This document shows, piece after piece, positions 11,362 to 22,960 of a DNA stretch of 64,000 nt. This DNA is from Diorhabda sublineata (Eukaryota; Arthropoda; Insecta; Coleoptera; Chrysomelidae). Positions within the stretch are counted from its first letter, which is position 1, and each line of letters opens with the position of its first letter. The stretch lies in NCBI RefSeq assembly GCF_026230105.1, contig NC_079474.1, forward strand, positions 27,790,294-27,854,293, given 5' to 3'. Under the pieces are notes generated by a model. That model saw nothing but the letters and a program-made list of their open reading frames with translations. It had not been told where the DNA came from and searched no databases. The position numbers were made by a program, and so were the translations under genes.

Positions 11362-12960
11362 TTATAACATTGTATAATTTAAACCATATTTTTGGTTATA
11401 ATGAAATATTGCACTTTCACACAAAAACTGATTATTTATACAATTATATCTTGAATGTAGAACTGCACTGGGATTTTGAATTTTTGGACCCCGTTTTGTC
11501 TCCTGGAACGATTTAAAAACGTTGCAGGCTTCATTTTTCCTAAATTCAAGTTGATCCACTTGCTTATCTTCTGTTCTGGCTAATTGCCATGCGTTCTGAA
11601 TAGCCATGTCAATACCGTGAGCCAACAAAGGAAAGTACTCTTATGGATACACGGTAAAGACTTATATTCTGATCGTTGTGATCAACTCCGCCCATGAAAG
11701 AATTATAAACCTTTATATTTTTTTTCTTTCTGAGAAAAACGTTTTACTAAATGGTAGGGTTCGATTGAACAAAAATTGGCCGCAATTGTCACAATACTAT
11801 TGTCATGCCAGCGACAAATCACTATTCCTGTGTCTTATCCAACCCGTATTCATAATTGCCTCTTTCAGTTTTTTTCATAGTTGGAGCACTAAGTAGAGGA
11901 CACATTTAAATTTTGTTGTCTCTTATGGTATTAGTAGCAACAATGACTCTATTTTTCGATTCGTGAAGTAAATGCATCGAAGTAAAAAAAATATCAAAAA
12001 AGAAATGTAATCTGGTGTTCAGCTAATTTGTCTGCACAACATCCACGTACTATAAAACAACGGTTGCACCTAGTCCAAGATCTTTGTACGGTTTCGTTAT
12101 CACTGATGAAGTTCCTTGATAGGGTGTAAAGTAAAATAGAGTTCCCACCCTCAATTTGCAACCCCAACTAATCGGTTTATTTCGTGAGATGCCTGTCAAA
12201 ATAAGGTACCATCGCCTCATCTATGCAATGTTCGTGTTCAAAGGAGAAATTTTTAAAAACCTTGAGTTTAAATCTTTATAGAGCCGTACTTTAGAAAACT
12301 GATCTAATATGTCTAAGTCATTAATGACTTGAGTGAATCATTTTCATTATATGCAAAAACCTGTCTCTTGGAAATTGGTATCCTCATGATTTTCCCATTA
12401 CATATATCTTCTTGTCCACTCAGGATAAGCACACCTATAAAATACCTTATTTCATTTGCAGTTAATCGGTTATTATATTTTTCTATGCCACATATCTGTT
12501 TGTAAATTTCGTGATCATATCAATGACATCGCCATCAAAAAAGAAGCTGAAAAGCTGTATTGGAGTACGTTTTTGTCCAGGTCCGATTTACAGTTTCCAT
12601 CGAGATCAGCTTTTAGCCAATTTGCAGATGTTAGTATTTCCAGAGCGGGCTCTGACGATATTTGTTCTTGAAACGGCTGCTGCTACTGCTGTTGTAAGAC
12701 TGTAAGGGGTAGATCTTCCTCTTCGTTGAAATAGGGGTCGTTTTCTTGTTCTACTTGCCTGTCAAATATTACAACATCGTTTCTGAGCTGACTTCCTGGT
12801 AAGTGATTTATTGTAGTATTATCCTCGTCTCCCGAGTCGCAGTCAGTTACTGAGGAAACAAAATAATGCCAACAGGAGCTATTGGAATGTCATCTCTCTC
12901 AAATTCTTCAATTAACTCGTGTAACTTCAATGGTCTACTAAAAAAATGTGAAAGGTTTCT
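11362..12960 (-). pseudogene. piggyBac transposase remnant (PGBD2/3-like)
   Basis: Read on the minus strand, frames jump but the order of piggyBac blocks is kept. PLKLHELIEEFERDDIP near 12930 is the N-terminal acidic region. EHEHCIDEAMVPYF near 12210 carries the first catalytic Asp. GATVVLYVD-like and FDIFFTSMHLLHES near 11970-12050 carry the second Asp, followed by VIVATNTIRDNK. HGIDMAIQNAWQLARTEDKQ near 11550-11620 is the C-terminal region. Many stops and frameshifts show it is inactive. The TTAA-flanked ends were not identified. Confidence 0.82.
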
Positions 12961-13059
12961 TACTACTACTGTCCTTTTATAAGAACATTACAAGTTGCCT
13001 AAAATAGTAAGTAAAAAAGCAGACTACTACAGAGATTGAGAATGTTGTGATGATTGCTT

Positions 13060-13490
13060 TTCATTTTACCAGTAATCCAAGCAGAGCTTTTATTTCATCT
13101 TTGTCCGTTGGTCTTGCCGTTCTGTTCCTTTCGAGTATTGTTTCCTCTCAATCTCCATATTTTCTATCATGCCTTCTGTGATCAATAACGACCATATTTC
13201 AGCTGCTACTGTCTTCTGTTTAGCTTCTACTTTTACTCTCGGCAGCTGAGTTATAATATTGTCAGCACGAGTTCTGATGTTTGAACATTTTCCTAAATGT
13301 TTCTTCCATTTGGTGCCATATTTTGATATGAAGCAAGGCTCACGACTTCATTCAAATGCATCTATCTCCTTATCAGATATGTCTTGCTCTGTGTCAGAAT
13401 TCTCATCTTGAATTTAGACATTATCTTCTTCAAGACTGCTGCATCTCAAGGACGCTGGAGTCTTTTATGTTCGTCTTCATAACTTCCTGA
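13060..13490 (-). pseudogene. Second piggyBac remnant of a different subfamily
   Basis: Minus-strand translation reads PCFISKYGTKWKKHLG, then IRTRADNIITQLPRVKVEAK, AAEIWSLLITEGMIENMEIE and a PTDKDEIKALLGLL-like segment. This is the conserved N-terminal piggyBac (DDE_Tnp_1_7) region. It cannot belong to the element at 11362-12960, because that copy has its own N-terminus just below 12960. Only the 5' part of this transposase is left. Confidence 0.75.
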
Positions 13491-15830
13491 AGCCATTTTC
13501 TTCAAACAATTCTAAATAAATAATGGGATATGTAATTGGATTAGTAAATATATTTAAAAATTTTTGACCTACTTTTTTTTCAATGTTATAAAACTACACT
13601 GAAGCTAACGTTTCCTCAAAACCACTGACACGTTTGACACATGCAACCCACAATTTTGTAATGAAGATACATGTTTGGGGTAGGAAGGTACTGGAAGCCG
13701 TCTGGCTATAGCGTGGGACAATCGTAAATATTCGGAAAAATTGTAAACTGTTGGTTAGGTTAGGTTAGGTCGTCTCTGAGACGACATGTTAGCTTCAGAA
13801 GGTTAAAGACACACATAAAACAAGATAGAAATTCTAAAAAGATTCAAAATGATGACAGCGTTGGTTGGCTATTTTTAAATAAAAAAATTATCTTATATGC
13901 AATGTTGTAATAAAGGTTTTCATCATTTGTGTTTACGTGACAACCATTTTTAATATTATTTGTAAATATTATTGTTGTTTGGGTTGTTAGTATTTTTACT
14001 TTTTACTCTTTATTAATATCAAAAAATAAAGTAACGTCTCGTTAAGTACATAATGTTGGACCAAGCAATTCATGTCTTATGAATTCCTAAGGCCTTACAC
14101 AGTAGTTGCATTTCAAAACATTCGTTTTTGTGTGAATATTTCGGTCGTTACAGAATTTTTTGAATATAAATAATATTCCAAGGAGACTCAAAGTCTTCTG
14201 TTAATTTTTAAAACAATTATTTTCACAAAACAAAAAAAAGTAGGTAGAAAACATGATGAAATTATAGAATCGCTCAATTTTTTGAGTAATAGAGTTGTAA
14301 AAATGCACTAATTTTTTTTAATTCAAATTAATATTTAAAGTATTGTTTATTCTTGGCAATTTATTAATGTTTTGGTTTATAGAAATTCGAATGAATGAAT
14401 TTATTATTAAATTTTTTTAACTCCAATGTGTGATATTAATTAACACTTTATAACCTTAAATTCCCCGACAGGAGACTCTTTCTCATGAAGGGTTATTCAG
14501 GTCTCAATTAAAGTATTTAAATAACTGGTACTCAGATGGAGCAAACAATTAAAATTAAATTGAACGCCACCACAATAAAAAAAGTTCAGCAACAAATAAA
14601 TTTATTGAAAAAAATAATAAATTCGCATTAACTGCTTATCCAAAAGAACGCAAAGAATAAAAGCAGTTATAAAATAAAAACAACTCAGATTTAAATTTAT
14701 AGTAAAGATAAGTTTGGGACTTATTAATGGAAATCCGGGATGGTTGCTGCCCTCAACTGAATTCCCACTTGTTGGAGTTCAATTGAATTTGTTTGTTTGG
14801 GGTGTATAAGTTGAGTCCTTTGAGTGTTGTTGAAACTCCAACCTGGCAGCTGTAGAACTGCAGGAAAAAAAATAAATTGGGGAAGGAAACGGGAACATAG
14901 ACGGAAATTACACAAGATGGAACGGGTAGAAAGAACAGATTTGAATAAAAGGAGCTTATGCTCTAATATATAAAAAAACTGAACTTATATTTTTTAAAAT
15001 ATAACCAAACAGGAATCTATTAGTTTCGTTGCCCAAATAAATAAAAATACGAATTTATATGGAAATTATCATACAAAATTTGCTTAAAACTGAAGGAAAT
15101 CCATAAACATAACTGGAATTTTTTTGTAAGCACAAAAAAGCAAAGAAAAACTTACCAGCGAATTTAAAGAATAAAATCACCACAAATTTACTTTTATTTA
15201 AAGTGTAGATAGGTAAAGGGAGAATTCGAATAAATTCAGAGGTTTTATTGAAATTCTCGAATGAAGTGGGGGGTTGATAACGAATTAATTTCTTCTAAAA
15301 CTCGAAAATTATAATAAATAAATCAGAAGTGACTACTGTCCCACAATACGTGAACAAAGCCGAATGGCACGATACGCCTTCCAACTCGTAGTTGGAAACA
15401 ACTCTGCAGGAAACGAAAATTCTTGCCAGGGACAAATTAGCATGGAAACATGGGTAAAATAGGACATGAAGTTCTAACAATCAGACACCTAAAAAGACGT
15501 AAGGATAAGACAAGAAAAAGGAAGATTCAGGAAAATTTATTAACATACTATATTTAATGTTATCTATAATTGTAATAATTTGAGGATAATAATAATTAGA
15601 AATTATCTGCAAACTTGAAATTTTTATATCAAAATACAAAGAACATGTTTTAATTAAAACTCAGATATTTTTGAACTGTTCATAGACAATTTGTATTTGC
15701 AAGAAGCAATATAGATCAGTTGCTACAGTATTGTTTTTTAACTCTAATAAACACTTCCTTGTGGTACTCCAGCTTTAATCTCTTTAAGATCCGAATAGGC
15801 TTCTTCTTAAGTTGGAATTTCTGGAACCGT
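13491..15830. other. AT-rich intergenic DNA, nothing recognised
   Basis: About 2.3 kb with no recognisable protein similarity. The short open frames at 14724-14915 and 15295-15480 look random. A TTAGGTTAGGTTAGGT run at 13753-13768 is only a few hexamers long and is not a telomeric array. Confidence 0.35.
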
Positions 15831-15882
15831 TGGCGATATTCATACTGAATATACTGTTTACACCAACACTAACAATTACATT

Positions 15883-15925
15883 GTCTGACGCGCGTTTCGA
15901 TAACCAGGTTATCGTCTTCAGAGAC
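15883..15925 (-). ncRNA. Hammerhead-like self-cleaving ribozyme motif in Penelope terminus
   Basis: The minus strand reads, in order: GTCT (stem I), CTGAAGA (core CUGANGA), a hairpin CGATAACC/GGTTATC (stem II), GAAA-C, loop GCGC, then G-TC and AGAC (the other side of stem I). Stem III would be two base pairs closed by GCGC, a type I minimal hammerhead arrangement, with cleavage expected after GTC. One C after CTGAAGA is not accounted for by the strict consensus. Hammerheads in Penelope terminal repeats are established; activity of this copy is inferred. Confidence 0.6.
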
Positions 15926-16194
15926 TTAAGGTAAAATAAAATCTAATAACTTAACCTACCTGTTACCTGTACTAAATTTTCCCACCAATAAGCCACCTCC
16001 CGCGAAAAATAATTTCTTGGCAGGAATATTCTTGTTTATTCTCTGACTACTAAACTAAAGAGTGAGCTGTAAGGAATTTGACCTTTGTCCCTATTTAAAC
16101 TACTCTTACATCTAGCAATTTCAATGCTCTCAAATGCATTCAATAGTTTATTATTGGATAAATTTCTTAACAATTTTACATTATTAATATTTAT

Positions 16195-16990
16195 TCAATG
16201 ATTGTGACAGGCAGCGTGATCGGCAATACCTGATTTTTCGGTCCGTCCATATTTCAAATGAGCTATGTGTTCTTTAAACCGGACAATACCGGATCTCTGA
16301 GTCTGCCCAATATGCTTTCGGTCACGATCACCACAACTTATTTCATATTTACCACTCTTTTCCAAATTTGGTATTTTATCCTTAGGATTACCAAACAATT
16401 GTTTTAATGTGTTGTTGGATCTATAAACCAATTTTAAGCCCATTCTGCTAAATAATCCTTCCAATTTTTTCGTGTAAAGAGGATTGAAAGGTATCAAAGC
16501 AAATTTTTCTTGTTTCTTACTTTGGGTTTGGAAGAAGTGGTTTAACATCGAGATTTCTTAAACGATTGATTAATCTATTTCCAATTCTTTTATCATAACT
16601 GTTGAGTACAGCTACATCCTCAATAAAGAACTTTTCCTTATTATATCTCTCGATGGTGAGTGGAAAGTGGATTAACCGGTGTACCAGGAAATGGATACTG
16701 GCCATCTTATGTTGGATACAATGAAAAGAATCAGCGGGGATGTACATGCACGTAGCGGTGTTTTTCCTAAATACATCAAATTCTAACCTATTACTATTCC
16801 TATTTATTAAAGTATCTAAAAATGGTAACTGTCCATTATTCTCCATTTCATAGATGAACTTTATAGATGGATATTTTGAGTCGAGTTCCAAAATATCATC
16901 CACATATCTGTACCATACCCTGGGAAAATACTGATACTCTTGACTGATTCTTCTTGGTCAATTTTAAAATATATTTCCGATATGTATGAA
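16195..16990 (-). pseudogene. Penelope RT and GIY-YIG coding remnant
   Basis: Coding part of the Penelope-like element. The RT portion (about 16520-16990) is in one frame after the YVDD box and shifts frame near 16545 into the endonuclease portion, which ends at a stop at 16195. The GIY-YIG region keeps IGQT, the Arg and the EH pair. Cys-to-Arg (GDRD for the usual GDCD) and other changes indicate decay. Confidence 0.85.
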
Positions 16991-17230
16991 TGGAGGATAT
17001 CTGAATTTTTATTTTGGAAGGAAAAGCTTGAACCTTCATGCAAAACATCATTAAACAATTGTGCTACATCAAGAAAGATAGTAGCACAAATGTTTCTAAC
17101 AATGTCTCTAAAATGTTGTTAATTCTATGGATTTGATTGATTTTCGTGTGCTTATTTTTAAATCCAACACCTAGCGTTGATAACTTTTCGTTTGATAGTT
17201 GATCAGTTATCCACTGGAGAGGCTGGAAGA

Positions 17231-17875
17231 TCAAATTAAATTGACAAAAACATAATTAAAGGAAAATATTATAAACTCTGAATAAGAATTCATCATACTA
17301 CAATTATTATATTCAATGCCATCTTGCAGTCTTATTGCAGATCTCTGGATAAAATAAAAAATAGGGGTAGATCGTAGAAGGGTGATTAAGGATAATTTCT
17401 CTTTCTTCGACAAGTGATTTTAGTCTCTTGAGTAGGAGTTTCATAAAATATTTTCGACATAACAGGCAGTAATGAGATCAGTTTGATGTATTCCGCAATT
17501 TGAAGGCAGAATTTATTAGGTAAGTTAGTTCAACTATTGCTTTGTTGGGTAGTTTTAAAAAAATTTCTCCAGTAAAATCTGGAGCTGTTTTTCAGATTCG
17601 TATTTTCAATATTAGGGAGGTATGTTAAACAGGATACATGTAAGTAAGAATAAAGATTATGTAATTGGGGGAATTGTGTATGTAAATATAAGCAATCTAG
17701 TTGTTTTTTTGTTGTATTTAAGAAAAACATTATTACATGTATTTTGAATAAAGAAGACAAAATTTAATAGTTTCAATTCATAATATTAAACAAAATTAGA
17801 CTTATTCATAAAATTACATACTTAAAGACATTTTCCACTACACAAATGAACTGCTTTGCATAACTACTATGTATT
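17231..17875. other. Cisd2 3' UTR and downstream spacer
   Basis: Lies between the Penelope element and the Cisd2 stop. No coding signal. A minus-strand AATAAA (TTTATT on the plus strand) near 17512 is far from the stop, and closer near-variants exist at 17800. The poly(A) site cannot be fixed. Confidence 0.35.
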
Positions 17876-17959
17876 TCATTTCTTGCTTATGATCAAAGGT
17901 CCAACGTTGTCTCCTTCTCGTTTGTTGTGGCCATTGTGGCTGCCATCACAGTAAGGCCA
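17876..17959 (-). CDS. Cisd2: Cisd2 exon 3 with CDGSH signature
   Basis: Acceptor TTCTAG precedes 17959. 27 codons and TGA at 17878-17876. It encodes WPYCDGSHNGHNKREGDNVG and a short basic tail. The exon is easily missed because it is short and 3 kb from exon 2; Cys and His of CDGSH supply the last two cluster ligands. Confidence 0.93.
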   Translation of the reverse strand, partial: WPYCDGSHNGHNKREGDNVGPLIISKK

Positions 17960-20900
17960 CTAGAACCAGAATGAAATCATTATTCAGATACATTATATTA
18001 ATGATAAGATTTAAGGCAAGAAAGTCTGGATTATTTTATTGTTTGTTTAAGTAAAGAGTGAAATGATTATTTGGATAGTTGCAAAAGTTGAGATTAAAGA
18101 TAGAAAACAGAAATATCTATTTTGATATAGGAAGAATAAATGATAAAAATTTGAGTCAAATGAACGAATATTACTATAAAGAAAACTCAGCTGATTAAAT
18201 ATGCATAGGAGGTCAAGTTAATGATCATCATTTATTAACTATGGTCGTTTCTAATCTATTTCAATAAGAACTGTTGCCAATAACTTGAAAATAAAAGTCA
18301 ATAACAAAAGATTATTACAGGAAAATATACTACAAATACAAAGTAATATAAAATAATGAGTATGAAAATACAAATGAAACAATTGACGCTTTTAAAAAAT
18401 TTTGGGGCAATAATTATTTTTTTCTTTTTTTATACAATGAAAAGCACAACCACGTTCTGTACTCTATCAGTCTTAATTGGTTATTTATGTTTTAATGCAT
18501 CATATCTTATATATGGTTGCTTTTTTTGTTGTATAAAAGTTCTTTGTTTATAACTTTTGTAATTTTTTGGGCGCATTTTCAATTTTTTCAAAAGCTTTCT
18601 ACATGCGATTACAAATCTAATGACATCTCAACCATATTTTTAGGAGCCTGTGAAAAAGTTTTCAACTAAAAAGTACTTGTTGACTGGACTATTAGTAAAA
18701 TTGTGAAAAACAAGATGGAAATTTCAAGAAAAACTAAAATGACAGTACTCAAAAAACCTGGATACTAGAAGAGCCAAATACAAACTCACAAATAACACAT
18801 CCAAGGGCAGTCATAGGAGTTCTAGGAAAAACAGAATAAAGAACAAAGAAATAAGTGCAATACCCAAAATAAAGTCAATTTTAGATAAGAGTGAACGTTG
18901 AAGAAATATAAATATTTGAACAGGCTACCCACATTACATCAAGATTTGTAAAAATAATTATTAAATATCTGTTGTTTGTATAGTTATGAAAGTTTCAGAT
19001 TATATATATGTAATAACATATATCATTGACGCTTTTGCATCTTATCTTTTGTAGTGAATGTAAAACTAAATATTATATTTGGTATATGTTCTTGAATAAT
19101 AAGTTAATGTAACATAATTAATAAAATAATTTTAAAAATACATCAGGGCTTTAGCAGTGATAGCAAAACTATGTCCCCTAGGTCATAGGTTTGTAACATT
19201 ATAGAAGATATTAAGCCTTTTTGATTGAAAAAGACAATAGTTCTGATGAATTTTCCCATATACATTTGTTAATATTTAATTTAATGATTTTATACGACAT
19301 TACTCAGCATTTTAATGAACTGAATAAAACATTTCAAAGACATGGACTAATCGTTTTTATGATGTATGAAAAGATTAAAATATTTATGACTAAACTTTAA
19401 TCTTTACCAAAGATTTGGAAATGAGTGTAAATTACAAAAACATTTCCAAAACACAATACAATAAAAAATCATTTAATCATTATTCAGGAAATAAAACAAG
19501 CATTTGAGGAGAAAATCCATGAATATAAAACGTTGGAAAATATATTTGACTTTATTTTATATCCACACAAAATGAATTAAAACAATGGAATTAACCTAAA
19601 GTATGTAGCTAGGTATCTATAATTTAAAGATGGAATTAGTTGAACTTTGAAACATCATAGTGTGGAAAACAAAATTTGAAGACTTGATTTTGAAAGTAAA
19701 AGGAAAAATGTCTGAAAGTAGTGTAGATAATATTGATCCCACAGTAAAAATTGAAAATATTATATTAAACATATGGGATTCATTACCAAATAATTTTGTA
19801 TCAATGAAGAAACTTTCAAGAGACTCGTTTAATGATGTTTGGGTCCACATATTTGGGTGAAAATTTGTTTTTGTCAATGAACTTTATGAGATCTTCAAAC
19901 AGAAATAGACTGAATTACCTGCAAAATAGGATAAATTAATGATCTTAAAATATGAACCAAATATTCAAAAGTTGTCTGAAAATAAACAGCAACAAATTTT
20001 TATATGAAATATATATTGTATGTGATTTTCTTTATTCCTTCTTCAATCAATTACTTAGTGCGGGAACTAAACAAATAATGATCAAAATTTTACCCACTTC
20101 TAAAAAAGGTATGCCATCACTGGGCTATAGCCTAGGGTGGCAAATTTTGATAAAATGTAAAAAAATTACTCCAACAAGTAGCATTTTCATTATTAATAAT
20201 CAAATTGTGTTATCAAATAGTTTTTTTGAATATAAGCAAATTACAAAATAATAAATTTAAAATGACCCCAATCTTGATTATTAATCCTACCTAAGTTTTT
20301 CTATTCATTTGCTAATTGATTAATGTAGTGACATCATATTTTATGGTAAAAATAATATCAGTAACTATAAGAAGCATAAGTTTGATGATAAGAACTCAAC
20401 CCATTTGATTTTAGTTTCATTACTACAAGCTTTGAGAGGCCATCTTACTGCAATCGACCTGCCACGGTGCCAAGTAAATCTACACAGTCGTCATGGGGGA
20501 AAGGTGTAAATTATAGATATCCCAGGGGAGGTATATCTTCAAATCAGCCTCTGAAATACATATGTAGTTGTAGTAGAACTTTTAGTTTGAGTATTACTTA
20601 TTAACCCCACTGAATGTGACATGAGCAAATATAAAGGATAAAGTAACAAAAATCTGAGAAACTGGCAAATTAAAAAAGACATTTGAAATACCCCAGAGAT
20701 ATTAGACAGAAAAAATTCAGTTTAAAAAAATGTGTCCATTTTTTACATCTCTACAAACATAACTTATACTCTTTAATAGTACAGGGTTTCTTGGGATCCA
20801 GCATCTAAAGACAAGTTATATATTGGTTCAAATATGTAATTTGACAAACCATTGATTGTTTATGGATTTGTACACACCTTACTGTTTAGATACCCCCAAA

Positions 20901-21837
20901 AGTAGTGTATGATCTGAAGACTGTAGTGATCAACCCAGGACCCAAACATACTATAATAACTGAAATGTTTAAATACTTACATTTTTACTTCTCCAGCATC
21001 TACAGAATACTGCCTTTTCAGCAATATCTTCTACATCTACAGAATCTACAACTTTATCACTCTTTTTTAGAATAGAAGGATTTACCAAATTTCCTTTTTG
21101 ATCACAAGAGCCAGCACCACATCTGCCTTTAGGACAGAATGCTAAATATGACATATAAGTAAGACCAGCAACTGCAGCTGTAGGAGGGACGAGAGCCAAA
21201 AAGTCTTTAACTATAAGAATTGAAAAAGTATTAAGATAACATTTGTTACCTGTTATTCAATTTAGACGGGTTTCAGAATATATTTCAAAATTATATCAAT
21301 TTCAACTAGGTTCTCTTTATGGTATTGTTTAAATTAACATTTAAATACGTTTATACAATTGAGTGGAGTCAATTTCGATTATTAGATTATTGAAATAATG
21401 GCTATAAATAATAAGCAGTTATTTTTAGAAGATAAATTTACCTACTTGTTCAATATTTGCATATTATGAAAAGGCTTATGTAATAAATCAACTAATTATT
21501 AGTTATTTAATAAATTTATGCTGTTATTTGCGTTCAATGAAATAATAAAAGATATAATATTATTATTAAAATCTTAGTACTGTCGGATTTTTAAGTCGTA
21601 GGTAACAATATCTGAATGGCAAATAAAATATATTAAATTATACACCTACTAGAGATTTGTGTACAAACTTAGTGAACTTTGTATAGAGTAGAAAGAATAA
21701 AATTAATAACCTTGACGATTAAATGGAGAATTTCACTTACATCCTAACCTAAACCATCCTCCTAACGAATCTGGAATAGGTAAATTAGTTAAATAAACTG
21801 GAAGAGCTTCTTTAAATATATACGCAAAAGGCTGCAT
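17876..21837 (-). CDS. Cisd2: CDGSH iron-sulfur domain protein 2 homologue, complete, three exons
   Basis: Small [2Fe-2S] protein of the ER/outer mitochondrial membrane involved in redox and calcium homeostasis. Exons on the minus strand are 21837-21741, 21210-20981 and 17959-17876, giving 136 codons plus stop, close to the 130-136 residues usual for the family. Order: N-terminal MQPFAYIFKEALPVYLTNLP, GGWFRLGF, hydrophobic anchor LVPPTAAVAGLTYMSYLAF, a linker, the NPSI...KVVDSVDVEDIAEKAVFCRC block, then WPYCDGSH and GDNVGPLIISKK. The cluster motif C-x-C-x2-S-x3-P-x-C-D-G-S-H is complete, although split by the 3-kb second intron. All splice sites are GT/AG and phases fit. A divergent neighbour begins 3.7 kb away. 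Assignment as CISD2 and not CISD1 rests on the N-terminus and length. Confidence 0.93.
17960..20980. other. Cisd2 intron 2
   Basis: AT-rich 3-kb intron. Small open frames (18356-18553, 19660-19860, 19952-20251) have no recognisable domains and look random. No transposon ends were noticed. Confidence 0.5.
20981..21210 (-). CDS. Cisd2: Cisd2 exon 2
   Basis: Acceptor TTCTTATAG precedes 21210 and donor GTAAGT begins at 20980. The first two bases complete a Phe codon. The exon carries the membrane anchor and the first two cluster cysteines (CRC) and ends on a complete Asn codon. Confidence 0.93.
21741..21837 (-). CDS. Cisd2: Cisd2 exon 1
   Basis: The ATG at 21837-21835 is the only in-frame start before the family N-terminus. 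32 codons plus one base end at donor GTAAGT (21740). It encodes MQPFAYIF through GGWFRLG, matching the PDSIGGWFKLSFK-like start of insect homologues. Confidence 0.9.
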
Positions 21838-22798
21838 TTTTATAAATTAAGTTGACACAATCAACTTGGATAAAATAAAAAATTATCAAATTACGATTAA
21901 ATTCCAACAGAAATATCACACTTTCACTTCCCTTCTTCCTAACGTCAAAGTCAAAATAATTGTCAAATTGTCTAATTACAGTTTCCTTTTCCTTAGATCA
22001 TATGAGGCTTATAACATTGAGTAGTTACTTTATGTTCTAAGATATGACATTTGTAAATTTATACGTATTTACATTGGTTTATTGCATACACCAATTATAA
22101 ATCATTTACGGTGTTATAAATTTAATTATGAAATTATAATTGTCAATAATATTTTCGCACTTTCGGTTGAAAATTGGTAATACAACGCTGAAATTTATCT
22201 ATTGAACACAAAATGTTTTGAACGCTATAGGTACTATCACAGAACATACCCTAAGGGGCATGTTTTGTGGGTACCATTATGATTTGGTAGAAGAACGTGG
22301 CTTAACAACAGGCGGAGTAATATATATGTTGTCTAGCTAGTAGGAACTCGTAGAAATCCCATAATTATTGTTACTTTATTTCCGTTATAAATTCAAATAA
22401 TTTTTTTCTGAAAATTTTTTCATTTGGTTTTCAATTTTGCTTGGCAAAAATGTAACAATTTGAAAGCAGTTATACAAAAATTCGCAACATTATTTGACGA
22501 TGACGAACTATATTGTTTAAAAATATTTCAAACACAAAAAGGTTTTTATTAAGAAACAATATTCATTGGCTCGTATCTCAGAAACTAATGAGCCCATAGA
22601 TGATTGTGCTTAAATATTTCTCAGCAAACATTTTCTATATAAATTTTTTATATTAAATTAAACTAGACTATTTCTATCTACCTTTCTATTCAACCCCCTT
22701 GGTGTAATAAATACCCATTTTGAAAATCATAACAAAGACATGGTGTTCTTGATGGACACTTGCATCATAAGGTTAACAAAGGTTTAAATTATAATATG
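21838..22798. promoter_or_regulatory. Upstream region of Cisd2
   Basis: The 5' flank of the minus-strand Cisd2 gene, towards the divergent membrane-protein gene. AT-rich and without coding signal. It presumably includes the Cisd2 promoter, but no specific TATA or initiator element can be assigned with confidence. Confidence 0.3.
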
Positions 22799-22960
22799 GC
22801 GATATTCATACTGAACACACTGTTCACACCACCACTACACCAACACTCACTATTACACTGTCTGACGCGCGTTTCTATAACCAAGTTATCGTCTTCAGAG
22901 ATTGAAGGTAAACTGTTAACAATTTAGTGGTGGTGTCAACAGTATATTCAGTAAGTTTAA
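22799..22960 (-). repeat. Solo Penelope-like terminal piece with inverted flank
   Basis: GGCGATATTCATACTGAACA at 22799 and the following 100 bp match the terminus at 15831-15935. Beyond the ribozyme core, 22925-22957 repeats the outer part inverted (GTGGTGGTGTCAACAGTATA against TATACTGTT-ACACCACCAC-type sequence). The piece is therefore a small palindromic unit with no coding region. Confidence 0.7.
22860..22902 (-). ncRNA. Second hammerhead-like motif
   Basis: The minus strand keeps CTGAAGA, the stem II hairpin (ATAACTTGGTTAT with one outer mismatch), GAAAC, the GCGC loop and GTC followed by AGAC. Stem I keeps three pairs and loses the fourth. It differs from the 15883-15925 copy at a few positions, all in stems or loops and none in the core. 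Confidence 0.55.

Larger units (their letters stand above)
15831..17230 (-). mobile_element. Penelope-like retroelement, 5'-truncated
   Basis: On the minus strand a broken frame carries the C-terminal half of a Penelope reverse transcriptase: a YVDDIL catalytic box near 16910-16890, then QLPFLDTLINRNSNRLEFDV, the FHCIQHKMASIHFLVHRLIH block near 16650-16730, and a GIY-YIG-like endonuclease remnant (YEISCGDRDRKHIGQTQRS, then RFKEHIAHLKYGR) near 16215-16345. Frameshifts occur near 16540 and 16890. The 3' terminal sequence extends to 15831 and includes a hammerhead-like motif. Similar terminal pieces occur at 10185 and 22799, so the family has several copies here. Confidence 0.88.

Noticed and set aside
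13753..13768. Telomeric TTAGG repeat
   Set aside because: Only about three GGTTA units (TTAGGTTAGGTTAGGT); too short to be a telomeric array.
18356..18553. Small hydrophobic open frame in Cisd2 intron 2
   Set aside because: Composition is explained by A/T bias, with no splice context or known domain.
19617..20251. Overlapping open frames on both strands
   Set aside because: Mutually antisense AT-rich frames without similarity; likely random.
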